DNA of 64,000 nt, taken from NCBI GenBank assembly GCA_000499405.2, contig HG738138.1:16074554-16138553 (forward strand). The letters are read 5' to 3'. Numbering within the stretch: position 1 is the first letter of the stretch; each line of letters begins with the position of its first letter. Below the pieces are notes generated by a model that saw only the letters and a list, made by a program, of their open reading frames with translations, did no database searches and was not told the origin of the DNA. The stretch is from Onchocerca volvulus (taxonomy: Eukaryota > Nematoda > Chromadorea > Rhabditida > Onchocercidae). A program made the translations under genes and the position numbers. Shown piece after piece: positions 53,361 through 64,000 of this stretch.

Positions 53361-55523
53361 AAAGAGAGCTCTTTCTCACTTAACAGACAAAAAAGTGATT
53401 TCACAATTAACTGCTTCAAATACGCAATGTCAAATTTAAAACAAAGGATTCACTGGTTCTTTTTCTTTATCCTCACGATTTCAGCTACAATGTTAATTGA
53501 TGAATCTCGGAAAGCCTTAATCAATATAAACGATGATGTAAATTTCAAACTTTTATTTAAATTTGGTTACTTAACATTCCAATTTCCAGCATTAATTTTG
53601 AAAAGATTTCTTTTATAGTTTCTTCATTAATCAACAAAGTTTAGCCAACTCTTAATTCATTTCTGATTAAAATTACTAATTCTTAGAGAATTATACCATT
53701 TGAATTTCACAAAATATCATGCAAACTACATACTTTAAGAAAAAATTAGTCGATAGATAAAACGACCAAAATTGAAGTTGTTGCTGCCATAATCAAACTG
53801 ACCGTAACTTCGTGAAACGGACTGCATAATAATCACATGAGCATCATTGACAATATACTTTCCCAAGAGTATTGACATCTAATCAATTAATGTCACCAAT
53901 TGTTGTCATTAATTTCGATTGCCTGGTCCTTCTCATTGTAGTAACATTCTCAATTTGGTTTAAATATATATACATGATTTCTCGTTTATACGTATACTAA
54001 TTCCTATGATTTGTTGGCTTCATGGATAATTATTGTAATATTTCAAAATTGAAATCAAATTTTTCCATATTCCACAGAATTTGATTACATAAAATTTTAT
54101 TACATAAAAATATTAAATTACATAAAATTATTAAATATTAATATTACTAACAAAGATTTTTGCTTGAAATGTATTCATCTTAATGATGCTCATGAAAAAT
54201 AAAGCAATAACAAATCTGTGAGAACTGCTCTATTATTATATTCTCGATCAGTTGCCTACAGTAGATTTTCTTAGTAAACAATAATTATTTAAAATTTATT
54301 CTCATTTATTTATTTTTCCAGCAATATTTATTACATCTATATTATTTTAAATAACTGAAATCCATATAAATTTGTTGAAAAAAGCAAAACTTTTTTTCTT
54401 TGTAAAGAACACAAAAAACAATATTAAATTGGCAAGAAAAAGCAAAACAATCGACAATAAAAAACAAGGGAGAATCTCTATGAGGAATTTCATTAGCAAT
54501 TGAAATTTAAACCTAAAACATAGATCTAAGTGAGAACATCGGAAAAATAATGAGAAGCTCAACAACTGTAGAGAATAAATAAAATAATAAATAATTTATC
54601 ACAACCCAAAGGACGATAAAATTTATCAAAACAACGTAAGAGATCAAACTTATATGTGGAATTTGATAATTTTTATAAATAAAAAAAAATCAAAATACTT
54701 TTAAAATGGTTCTTTACTACTCTCAAACTGACCAAAATCTATCAGGATCAACAGATTAGACTTGCCGTCTATTCCGTAAAGATTTGGGACGATTATCATG
54801 ATCCTAATTTTTATTCTAACTGTGATCGTTATTCGTAAACTGTTATGATTTGTAGTTTTAACTTCTATATTCTTAATGTCAGACTGTTACAAAGGGAGGA
54901 GTTTGATATTGTGATATGAACGTATTCCATCTAGTTGAATGGTAATGAAATTGCAAATTGCCATTCAATGAAATGCCTAAGAAATGAAATAAAATTTTGC
55001 ATTTTTGAACAAACTGATCATAAAATTTACCCATACAAATATCTTGAAATTTTAACACAAATACGTAATAAAAGATCACACAAATTTAAAATATTTACAG
55101 ATTTTCACTTCAAAAAATTTCTAAACTAATAAGCTAGAAAACTATCAAATAACCAGAAAATAAGGACTAATAATCACTTTACTTACAATCTTTTTTGATC
55201 ATCTGCTTTTTTTTTTTTTCTGTTCACTTCTGAAATTTTTTCACAGTCATGCATGTATGATGCTTTCGGATGGTTGTATGAGAAATTCCTTTTCGTCAAG
55301 TCATTTTTTTTTAAAGAAATTGAAATGAAAAACAAGTGTCATTTTAACCTAACATCTCCACTTCATCCATACTCTAACACGATTGCCGTTACTTTCAGAC
55401 TGATAAGAGCTAAGTCAACAGAAATACATTAGAAAATACTAAACAATAACTAAAAAAAATATTTGAATGCGCATAAAAATCTGGCAATGCAAACGGCGAA
55501 TACTGAGAAACTTATTGACTTAA
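53361..55523. other. Intergenic, 3' of rpm-1
   Basis: AT-rich with no supported gene. It contains the 3' untranslated region of rpm-1 near its right end. Several antisense open frames of 60-90 codons are of low complexity. Confidence 0.4.
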
Positions 55524-58500
55524 TCAAAACGTATTGATATTTCGGCATATGCCACAACCAAGTGGAAATTCTTCACCTGTTGGTGGATGTTTTATTTTTA
55601 AAGGACATTCATTTCCATCTAACTGTACTGCTTTCGGTCCGGCTGGACATTTGGGTAAAAGTTTGGTCGGTAAAGACATCAATCGCTGGAAATCATCATG
55701 ACATGCCGTGCAGAAGTGTGTGGTACCAAAACTGCAATACATATTCAATCAGCTACCTTTAGAAAAGCATATCAAATGCTATCAGTGTAAAAAGTATAGC
55801 AAATTCCTTAGTTTTCTACAACTATTTAGTACTTAATGGAACTTAACCAATGTACAAATTTGATTTCAAACGAGTCTATATATAATAACTAACCAGAAGT
55901 AAACAGCAACCGAGCAACAAAAACGACATTTAAATTCGAGAAAGTCTACTCCATGACGTCCACAAACTTGAGCACCCACAACATCCGAACAACCGCCACA
56001 AATCAGTTCCTCAGGATTATACTGTGAATTGTCCAGTTCCTTAAATAATCAGTTTTTTTTTCTTAAAATTCAATTTAATTACAAAAAAGGTTTGGCCAGT
56101 TAAATTGAAGCAACTCTTGAAATAAAATGTGAGTGAACAGAATGATATTAGAAAAGAGAAGAAATTTCTCTCTCTTCTTTGCGATGTAAGAATCGCAAGC
56201 TTAGTTAGAAAGCAAGCCAAATTTCAGAAAAAATATGTCTCGATTCAATCAACACTCAGCAATCAGATTTCAAAAGTCTAAAATTTTTGAATTAAAATTA
56301 ACTCTATCAAATAAAACAACTAACCTGTTGACAACGACTTTCACCACCAAAATAAGCCTTCCCACATTTAAAACACAACACATACATATATCGCTCCATT
56401 GCATATTCATTTGGATTGTTGTAATATTCACTAAAAAATGTTAATGTATATAAATAAAAATGTAAATGCTACCTGTTACCGTTAACGGATCTCCGGGAAG
56501 TTCTCCACCGATTGTTTTCAAATTCTGATAAAGCCTTGTACTCCAAAAGACTTTCTTTATGAGTAAATATGGCTACTTTTCTTCACGTGTCATGTCCGTG
56601 ACAACTGAAAGTAGGTGAGGAGGTGGAGTTTATTGGCTCCGCCTATTTTTTTTCTGTCATTCTCCTTTTTCCTCCCATCTCTCTCTCTCCCTTCTTCTTG
56701 AGTAAAAGATACGGAATAATAATAATAATTACTAACAATAATTATTATAAATAATAATAATAATAATAATTAATAACAGTGATAATAATTAATAATAATA
56801 ATAGTAATAATAATAATAAATAATAATAATAATAGTAACAAATAATAAATAATAAACAATAAATAACAAATAACAAATAATAAATAATAAACAATAAATA
56901 ATAAATAATAACAAATAATAAATAATAAATAATACTAAATAATAAATAATAATAATAATAAATAATGAACAGTAATAAATTATAACAAATAAATAATAAA
57001 TAATAATGAATAATAGAAAAGAATGCTGAATAATAATAAATAATAACAAACAATAAATACTGAATAATAATAAACAATTGGCCAATCCTTTCTAACCCTC
57101 AACTAGGGTCAATGTCGATTACCCTAACGCACCAACAAAAGTGCATCATCATCATGCGCTAACAAAGGCGCCCTAACGGGAGCGGTTTAATGCTCCGACT
57201 CGGGTTTTTTTAGTTTTCTCCTTTTTTATTTTATAAATTCATCATTAGATTTGTTTTATTGATATTGTTGATTTTTTACTGTTGCATAATAAATAATAAT
57301 TAATATTAAATAAAATAAACTTTGATGAATATTTCCTAAAGTAAATAAATCTATTAACTTCTTCCATAATATTTGACCAAATGAAACTTAATGGCGGTAT
57401 TGGGATAATGCTAATATAATATCAAGAAATGGACCAACATTTTTTCGAGATTTCAAAGAGACCAAGGAAAAAAAAACTGAGTAGTTTTTAGCGAATGACA
57501 TTAAGCAATACAAATCGAAAGTTTAATCTTTGACGCATTTGATTGCTATCATTTGGCTCTTATAGATGTCAACATCATGAAACAATCGTTCAATTAGGAT
57601 GAAACTCATCCACTTTCGGTCTCATAGTGTAAATTAATGGAAAGAAAAAATTACCTGCTTTCTGAGGTGATCGCTGGACAATGCAAAAGGCCATCATATT
57701 CAAGCCTTAAACGTGCCTTACTCAATACTTCATTATATAGATGTTTTAATGGAAGTAACAAATCTGCTACTGATGGATGATCAATCTGAAAATTGGAAGA
57801 AATTACGCTTAAAAGATATGGAATGATACTGTAATAATAAATGATATCAATTATCTAATACGACAATACCTCATACCAATCACACTTCATGGATCGGATT
57901 GGCTAAGTTGCCAACCAAATCGCCCTGTACATTGAGAACCCGAAAATGTTCACGGGGGGAGACTTTCGTTCTGCCTACTTCCCTTATCCCACTCTATAAA
58001 AATCAATTTTCATGAAATATTACATATTTTGCGATTTTGCATATAAACAGTATCATAATTCAGGACATTCCTAATCTGTCGTAGCCTTAATGATTGCTAT
58101 AAAAAGTTTATTAACCTAAGTAGTAGCAGATAGAAAGGTAGACTAACTTGTTTCTTGCACAATGGACATTGCATAAAGCGGAAAACAATCCGTGGTCCGT
58201 TCCAACGTTTCTCGAGTACAGTTTGCACACAACGATAATGGAAAACATGCTCGCAGGCCAGTTGAATACACGGTGCACCACCCAAACGATCCGTAAAACA
58301 TATTACGCATAAATCATCTGCATCTTGCTTTATATCTAAAAATTCATGAAAAAGATGAAAATTATTCATCTCGAAAATCAAAACTAATGCCCATCTTTTA
58401 CTCTAAATTTTTAAGTATAAAATTATAAGTTTGGGAACATATTACGGTAATTATTTAACTATTTGAATTCGATAAAAATTTTCGAGCAGAATTTGGTTCA

Positions 58501-61500
58501 AATTTAAATTCAATAAAGATTTTTAATTGACAAAAATTATCTGTTACTTGTATCTGGCTTTCTGCAGTTCATACACGGTAGGCATATTTCTTCATTACGT
58601 ATACCACCACAAATATGATTACATGAAAGTTGTCGTTGACAAGCAAACGTTGCAAGATGACGACATTCTTCGTGATTACATAAACCATCGATTAGCTGAA
58701 AACATTTGTGAACTTTGGAGGAAAACGATCTAAGTACATAATTTGATAACAAATATCAAGTTACACTGAGAAATTTTTACAAATCCTGATAAATTTTATG
58801 GCAATCCCTATACTATTTTCTAATTCTCTTATTTTCGAACTACAGAAACACAGGTCTTCAAATCAAAACCTAGGAAAATAGCAGTAAGATAAAAAACAAT
58901 CTAGGGAAACGAATGTTTCAAATAGCTTAGTCCAAATAACTTTTGAAACCATCGATAATATCCGGATTGTTTCTGTAGGCATATATAATATTTATTATAA
59001 AAAATTCAATCAATAAAAAAAAAAACTTGGTCTGGACGTAATGGAACTGTACAGAAACGGCAAGTGTAGCTGTCATTTGCTTGAGCAGGAACTTCTAAAT
59101 AAAATTTAATAGGACTACAAGTTGCATAACTTAAAATTTGATATAAAACTTGACATATCGAATGATGTCGAAATTTGACATGGTCTATGTTTTAATTTGT
59201 AAGGTACTCGATAATAAAAGAAATTTTATAAATTTTGGATAGCAAAAATAAGTAATTTGATCTTACATTCCAGGAAAGCTCCTGATTTCTGGATAGATTT
59301 TTTCCAAATACATACTTAATTAAATAAAAAAGTAACCTTAATTGATATAAATTGCCATGGACTTTATCCTTCAATACTGAGAAGGAAGAAAAAAAAAAAA
59401 AAAAAAAGAAAGAAAAAAGAAAACGGTAATTGCATACCAGAAGTTCGATTATAAGATGCTGTAGGTATATTTTCTCGGATAATGCTTTGATTAAATTCTA
59501 CCATTCCGTTTAGAGTAGAAGAATTAAAGAGAATCTGTAAATTTACAAGCTAAGTTAAATTACTTAAATCATATGAGAATCGAATAAAAAAAAAAACTGA
59601 TAAAAAAATATTCGTGGAAGAAATATGAATTGCATTTTAGAATGTAAGAAAACATCATATATTTGTCGAAAAAATCCGAAAGATAAAATTACTGCAAGCA
59701 AGAAAGGCTGAAGGTCAAAAAGCGCACAGTTTCAAATGTACCAACAGACCTGAACAGAAGGGCAATTATGTTTCCCACCAACATTCCAATTAACAGGTAA
59801 ATAAAGCGAGATCATGATTCGCCAAATTAAAGATGAAGGAGGGATTCCGAAAGAATATATAAGGTTCGGATTTGGAGCGGAAGCATCTTATTCCATGAGC
59901 TGGAACGAGCACCAGTGTTTCGTACCACAGTATTTTACGACGACCCCAGTAAAGTCAACTCGAATCGAAACAACAATTCAACAATCAAGAAGCAGTATCA
60001 ATTTCTACGAACAACAAAGGAAAGAATACCTAGTGAGAAATTTATTTAGATATTCTCCGATAATTGTTTAGTTCGGAACTGTTTCGCCCTTTAATAAATT
60101 CTTATTTCTAATAGGAATTGTCTCTTCCACGAAATTACTATTGGTGCCACGAACCCAGGAATACCTTTGACTGCCTAATCGTCAATAGAGAACCGGAAAA
60201 ACAGTAGTTGGTACATCTCATCGAGGAGGCCAAAACATTGGACTTAACGTCTCTCGACGAACAGTTATCAAACAACGAACTCTCCAAACCGTGCACGACA
60301 AGAACCCTCATTCTGCATATTAAACTCTTCGAGCTACACACTGGTATAATCGAATCGATCAATAAAAAATGGCTGGAATTCATCCAGAAAGTTTCGCCGT
60401 CGCAGAAAAAGAAAAAGGAAGGAAAGTATGTGACGATCATCAACAAGAAATGTATCTTAACCTTATTAAGCACTGGTAGAAAAATGGTTATAGTTCTAAA
60501 ATTACACCAAGATGATACTGAAGCAATACTTCAAGAACTAGGTACAGCTCAACCAAAACAATTAAATGCACAAAAAGCACCGTCAACAGCTCAACAAACC
60601 ATAAACCTGCAAATTCGATGTAGCGGATACAAATTTTATCAAAAAAATCCAATCTGCTGATGAATGAGAAGAAATATGAAACAAATTTAAAAATTAAAAA
60701 GCATACCAAAACATGTGGTAAACGCAATCGAGTAGAACCTTCGTGCACTTCAACTTGCGGACAATCATTGGTTAAACCAAGATACTGTATAGCATGACTA
60801 CTGGAAATATCCAAGGTCAAAAGGTAAAAAAAGAATGAAGGCACTGTAAAGCTATGAAGCCCAATTATATTAAATCATTGAATTTTCAAATCAAATTTTT
60901 TTTTTTCTTCAACGATTGATTCATTTACCGATTTCGTTTGTTTAAATGAAGTACAGAGAAGCATTCTCGACATAACGAACACTGACAGGTTTCACAGTAT
61001 ACAATGGCTAAGGTGCGTCCATCATCATGATTATCACATACCGTTCCCAATACATCTTCTTTATTATTCTTTAAAAAAAAAAAAAAAACTTCTCATGTAA
61101 TGACATGAAAAGATAAGAGAAACTAACAAAAAAATGAATATAGTTGGCCATAAAAAATAAATATTGTCACACAGACAGTGGATAAGATAGAACTGCTGCT
61201 TATTAGTATTATTGATCTCTTATCAGTAAACCATGTACGTCCAAGATCAGTGTACAGTTCGAAACAAATATGTTGCGTCAAATGAATTGAAAATTCAATT
61301 CGAGTTTTGATGGATTCGTTAAATAATAAAAATTCTGATTTTGAAGAATGCAATGAAAACCTTATCAGATCAGAAAGCAGCTTATATATTTCTTTTATTG
61401 CCACACTCATTTAATTTCAGAATAAATCTCTAATTTTTTTCCTAGAATAAAATAAGCAATCAGTTTTTCGTTATCTTATCCTTATAATGTAAATAATAAC

Positions 61501-63953
61501 TTTTTACAGTAAAAGACAAGAAATTTACCTGCAAGCTTTGCCATATCGATGATAACTCTAACCAATGGCTCTCTTTTAATAAAGATAAAGCAGCTACAGC
61601 AAGCCAAAATTTCCCACTCTTGAGCATACTTGGCCGAGAATTATTGGTATTCATTAATTCGAAAAAATCTGACTCCACTGCTGTCGGACTTTCTTCCGTT
61701 GCTACTCTTCCCGAGTGATCGCCATCGTATGAATAAGTGATATTTAAGGACGTTAAATTCATGATCTCATTTGCAATTTCTGTGCGCACTGGAATTGTCC
61801 AATAATCATTCAGCAATCCTTCACTACAATTAATGAAAAATTCTTGTTGATAATATTTAAATTTAAATACAAAGAAGAAAAAAAGGAAAGACCCAATATA
61901 AGATTCTGATAGCGGATGTGACATCCACGACAAGCCGCGCTTAACTGAATACTTTTATTGAATACTAATATCTAAGATTTCCATTAAAAAATGTCAGTAA
62001 TTCTATATAAAAACAAAATTTTAAATATAATCATGGCTATAATTTCCCTGCATCCTTAAAATTTACCCACTTTGTATTTGAACACATTGGTGAATTATCA
62101 CTGATTATATTACAAGAGAGGAAGAAAATTCTTCGAATTTTAAGATTGAATTTCTCGGCTTACAGAAGACTGATAGCCGCCTTCGATAGATGTTTCACAA
62201 TTACCTCAAATTTTTTAACAGCTGTTTTGCAAGATGTGCAATATCGGTGCTAACTGGTCGATCTATTCGCCAATACATCGGTGCATCTGTCATATGAGTC
62301 TGCAAAATTTTCAAATTTTTTTTGGAATTAAAACTATGTCTTTGAAATTGATATTTCACATCCAATAACTTGTGTTAAAAAGATTACCATTATATTATAT
62401 TTATAATACCCTTGATATTGATAAATATCACAAGCAGAAAGAATGTATTAGTTGCATTATTGTAGAGAAGCACGATTAAACTAACAGCTAAAGAAGCTGA
62501 AGTCAATGATCGTGTCATCTTATCACGTATCTGTAATGCTATCACTTTTGTTATCAGTATTAGCAAATTCCGTGTAAAATTCGAGCAATCGACTGCGGAA
62601 GGCGTGAATATCTTGCAAAGGCATTCAATCGTTTCTAGTATTTGATATTGTACTATCTGAAAATTGTGAAGATTTAAAAAAAACAGAAGAAAAAGCTAAA
62701 ACTTGATTTCGGGAAATAAAATTTAATGTTGTAAAAATGGCGCAAGACTTGACCTCTTTTATCATCAATAAATGATTAGGATACTGAAAATGAAAGTAAA
62801 AGAATAACATTCGTAAAAAGAAATAATTTATGCATAAGAGAACAAAAAGTTGAGATATGTCTAGAATATCTAATTAGGCGAAGTGAGATTACCTGAGGAG
62901 CAAATAGCAACAGCTCAGAAAGAATAATAAGAATGTTATTTTTGACAGCAAACACTTCCAGACCTTGACGTGAACCACAAATCCTCAATAGCATTTCCAT
63001 CAAGCCACAAACGTACGAGTAATTGCGCTTTGCTTTCTCGCGCAGTGATGCTACTTCTCTGAAATTGACAAAAAAAAGGCATATAAAAATGAAATCACTT
63101 TAATGTCATGCCCAGAAAATCAAAAAATTCATGTTTCGAATAAATATTTGGAATAACTGTTCAATTGTGCTTATTATGCGGTAATTTCATATGGAGGATT
63201 AAATTATATCTCTTGAATACATATATCATCTTGCTTTCTCCCAAAAAAAGTAAGACGAGAGATATTGCTAATCTTGTTTACTATGTCGGAGGTGAGTTAC
63301 TTATTAAATAGAGTTTCATCAGCATCTGAAAAACAAGGAAAAATATATTTAAAAAATGATTCTGTAGAATTATGGAATCTCTTAATGAAAACCTTTCTAA
63401 AGCACTGATCATATGGGAACAAACAAATGTCTGAAGTGGTTGTAATTGTATACGGTTAAATAATAAATCAAGCACTTGCTGTCGTAATGTACCATTTTCC
63501 TCCTGCGAAAATTCGTCACTAAATGCCTGAAAATCTTTTTAAAATAAGGTAGAATGACTTAACTGAATTCTTCGAGATAAACAACACTGAATTATAATAA
63601 TCAACTAGCGAAGATCAAATGTCACTCATCAATAAACAGTAAGATCATTTTGGCAGATTGGATAGAATGAACTGATAACTGATACTGACAGCAATTTCAA
63701 CAATTTCAAACAGAACAATGTCCAATATTCATAATCTTCATCCTGAGTTAGGATGAATAGTCAAGAACCATTATTAAATAATCTGCTGAATTATGACAAC
63801 CTGAGCAGCAATAGCTTGAAAAACTGCAAATGCATCATCCTGATTAGCATTGAACAATAGCTGATGTGATGGTGAAGGTTTCAATAGGCATCGATTTGTA
63901 ATAGACTGAGCATTAAAGGTATCCAATATATTGCTAGTACCGAAAACTCGAAG
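55524..63953 (-). CDS. rpm-1: RPM-1/Highwire/MYCBP2 E3 ubiquitin ligase, C-terminal 797 residues
   Basis: Exons: 63953-63801, 63526-63393, 63058-62893, 62656-62432, 62299-62205, 61823-61529, 61068-60929, 60800-60707, 59534-59438, 59094-59027, 58695-58548, 58335-58148, 57785-57655, 56430-56325, 56039-55894, 55731-55524 (TAG/TAA-type stop after RNINTF). The gene continues past the right edge; the family is about 3,800-4,700 residues. PHR proteins restrain DLK/MAPK signalling and shape synapses and axons. Seen in order: helical region, B-box-like finger (CDNHDDG...CETCQC), Cys-rich [11 protein letters not shown] segment, RING ([14 protein letters not shown] ... CEHVFHYRC ... CPLCKK), linker helix, then the tandem-cysteine domain ([55 protein letters not shown]). 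The RING and tail match human MYCBP2 closely. Two acceptors are AAG, and the donors at 62432 and 59027 are weak, so those ends are approximate. Confidence 0.93.
56470..56690. other. GC-richer island inside an rpm-1 intron
   Basis: The minus strand carries GGCGGAGCCAATAAA, a GC box plus CCAAT box in promoter order, followed by a good acceptor (CCTACTTTCAG). Beyond it two overlapping frames are open; one reads [19 protein letters not shown] and ends at a donor (AACAG|GTAGCA) whose phase matches the next rpm-1 exon. No open frame spans from the acceptor, so use as an rpm-1 exon is doubtful. It may be an internal promoter or a decayed insert. Confidence 0.3.
56715..57078. repeat. (TAA)n-rich microsatellite, about 360 bp
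   Basis: Imperfect runs of AAT/TAA with interspersed AAC fill this stretch of the 1.2-kb rpm-1 intron. The long Tyr/Leu/Ile-rich open frames on the minus strand are just translations of this repeat. Confidence 0.95.
57090..57215 (+). other. Structured GC-rich island with terminator-like hairpin
   Basis: ACCCT (57095-57099) can pair with AGGGT (57105-57109), which can instead pair with ACCCT (57121-57125). The motif CTAAC recurs four times. The block ends with GGAGC (57179-57183), loop GGTTTAAT, GCTCC (57192-57196) and a T run at 57205-57211, like the 3' end of a Pol III transcript. No tRNA box B is seen. Confidence 0.35.
57880..57993 (-). other. Open 37-codon island in rpm-1 intron, possible poison exon
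   Basis: After a TTTATAG acceptor the minus strand is open in the phase expected from the preceding RING exon, reads [20 protein letters not shown] and onward, then stops at TGA (57880). It is clearly GC-richer than the intron. CCAATC and GATTGG flank one end as a small inverted repeat. Including it in rpm-1 would end the protein after the RING, before the tandem-cysteine domain. It could equally be a fragment of a dispersed repeat. Confidence 0.3.
60141..60160 (+). other. tRNA primer-binding site of the LTR element
   Basis: TTGGTGCCACGAACCCAGGA: from the TGG onward it is complementary to a tRNA 3' end finishing ...GTTCGTGGCACCA. The primer tRNA was not identified. Confidence 0.55.
60208..60660 (+). 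pseudogene. Partial gag-like frame of the LTR element
   Basis: The frame is open for 150 codons from an ATG 48 bases after the primer-binding site. The first part ([15 protein letters not shown] ... [19 protein letters not shown]) is helical and charged, like the N-terminal region of BEL/Pao Gag, where a similar E-x-x-x-x-x-W-x-x-F/Y-x-x pattern occurs. No zinc knuckle or protease follows. A separate 85-codon frame at 59814-60071 lies within the LTR and is probably not coding. Confidence 0.45.
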
Positions 63954-64000
63954 CTGAAGTCCAAATTTTTTTCAGAAATTTGAAAAATTAACACAATTTT

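Larger units (their letters stand above)
59738..60660 (+). mobile_element. Truncated BEL/Pao-like LTR retrotransposon (LTR, PBS, partial gag)
   Basis: It sits in the rpm-1 intron between exons 60800-60707 and 59534-59438, antisense to the gene. Plus-strand order: a TG start near 59738 (approximate), TATA box ATATATAAGG (59855-59864), poly(A) signal AATAAA (60093-60098), then at 60141-60160 TTGGTGCCACGAACCCAGGA, a primer-binding site beginning TGG as tRNA-primed elements do, with the TTGGTGCC form common in BEL/Pao. A gag-like frame follows. There is no pol and no second LTR, so the copy is cut off on its 3' side only some 50 bases from an rpm-1 exon. Confidence 0.6.

Noticed and set aside
56745..57085. 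Long Tyr/Leu/Ile-rich open frames on the minus strand
   Set aside because: They are translations of the (TAA)n microsatellite.
58696..58729. Longer 5' end for the rpm-1 exon using the acceptor at 58730
   Set aside because: It requires phase 2 from the previous exon, which ends in phase 0; the TTTTCAG acceptor at 58696 fits.
63293..63328. Possible rpm-1 microexon (ATGCTGATGAAACTC...)
   Set aside because: Its phases do not fit the preceding donor at 63393, while direct joining of 63393 to 63058 is in frame and reads smoothly.
1..64000. CRISPR arrays, bacterial operons, rRNA and tRNA genes
   Set aside because: No regularly spaced repeats, no Shine-Dalgarno organised genes, no rRNA-like blocks and no tRNA with matching A and B boxes were seen by eye.

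Overview
The window reads as nuclear DNA of a parasitic nematode, most likely a filarial worm. It is very AT-rich, its genes are cut into many short exons, and introns use GT...AG with mostly TTTCAG-like acceptors. The protein families are animal ones with nematode-style divergence. A short piece of bacterial dnaA near 43 kb looks like old Wolbachia DNA, and a decayed SL1-like spliced-leader sequence lies at 52.9 kb. The species cannot be told from the sequence. Exon models were built by hand from splice signals, reading phase and remembered protein families; no search was run.

Layout. 1-1000 (-): 5' end of a PACRG-like gene running off the left edge. 2585-4378 (+): a small single-pass membrane protein of unknown function. 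4858-7013 (-): an MSP-domain protein with a coiled-coil tail. 7.4-8.9 kb: an LTR-like promoter and a decayed BEL/Pao pol tail. 11966-32138 (-): a complete 28-exon Na-K-Cl cotransporter gene (nkcc-1 type), about 1349 residues. 32.1-55.5 kb: about 23 kb with no convincing gene, but holding the dnaA fragment, a 169-bp inverted-repeat (MITE-like) element, hairpins, the SL1-like site and an unexplained GC-rich island at 53.0-53.4 kb. 55524 to the right edge (-): the last 16 exons (797 residues) of the RPM-1/Highwire/MYCBP2 giant E3 ubiquitin ligase, with a truncated BEL/Pao retroelement inserted antisense in one of its introns.

The genes do not form an operon. The two large ones are both neuronal or ion-homeostasis genes in other animals: NKCC sets cell chloride and volume under SPAK/OSR1 (GCK-3) kinase control, and RPM-1 controls synapse and axon development. 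The most informative details are three RFxV/I kinase-docking motifs in the NKCC N-terminus, two of them completed across exon junctions; full conservation of the RING-Cys-relay residues in RPM-1; and the traces of bacterial and mobile DNA.
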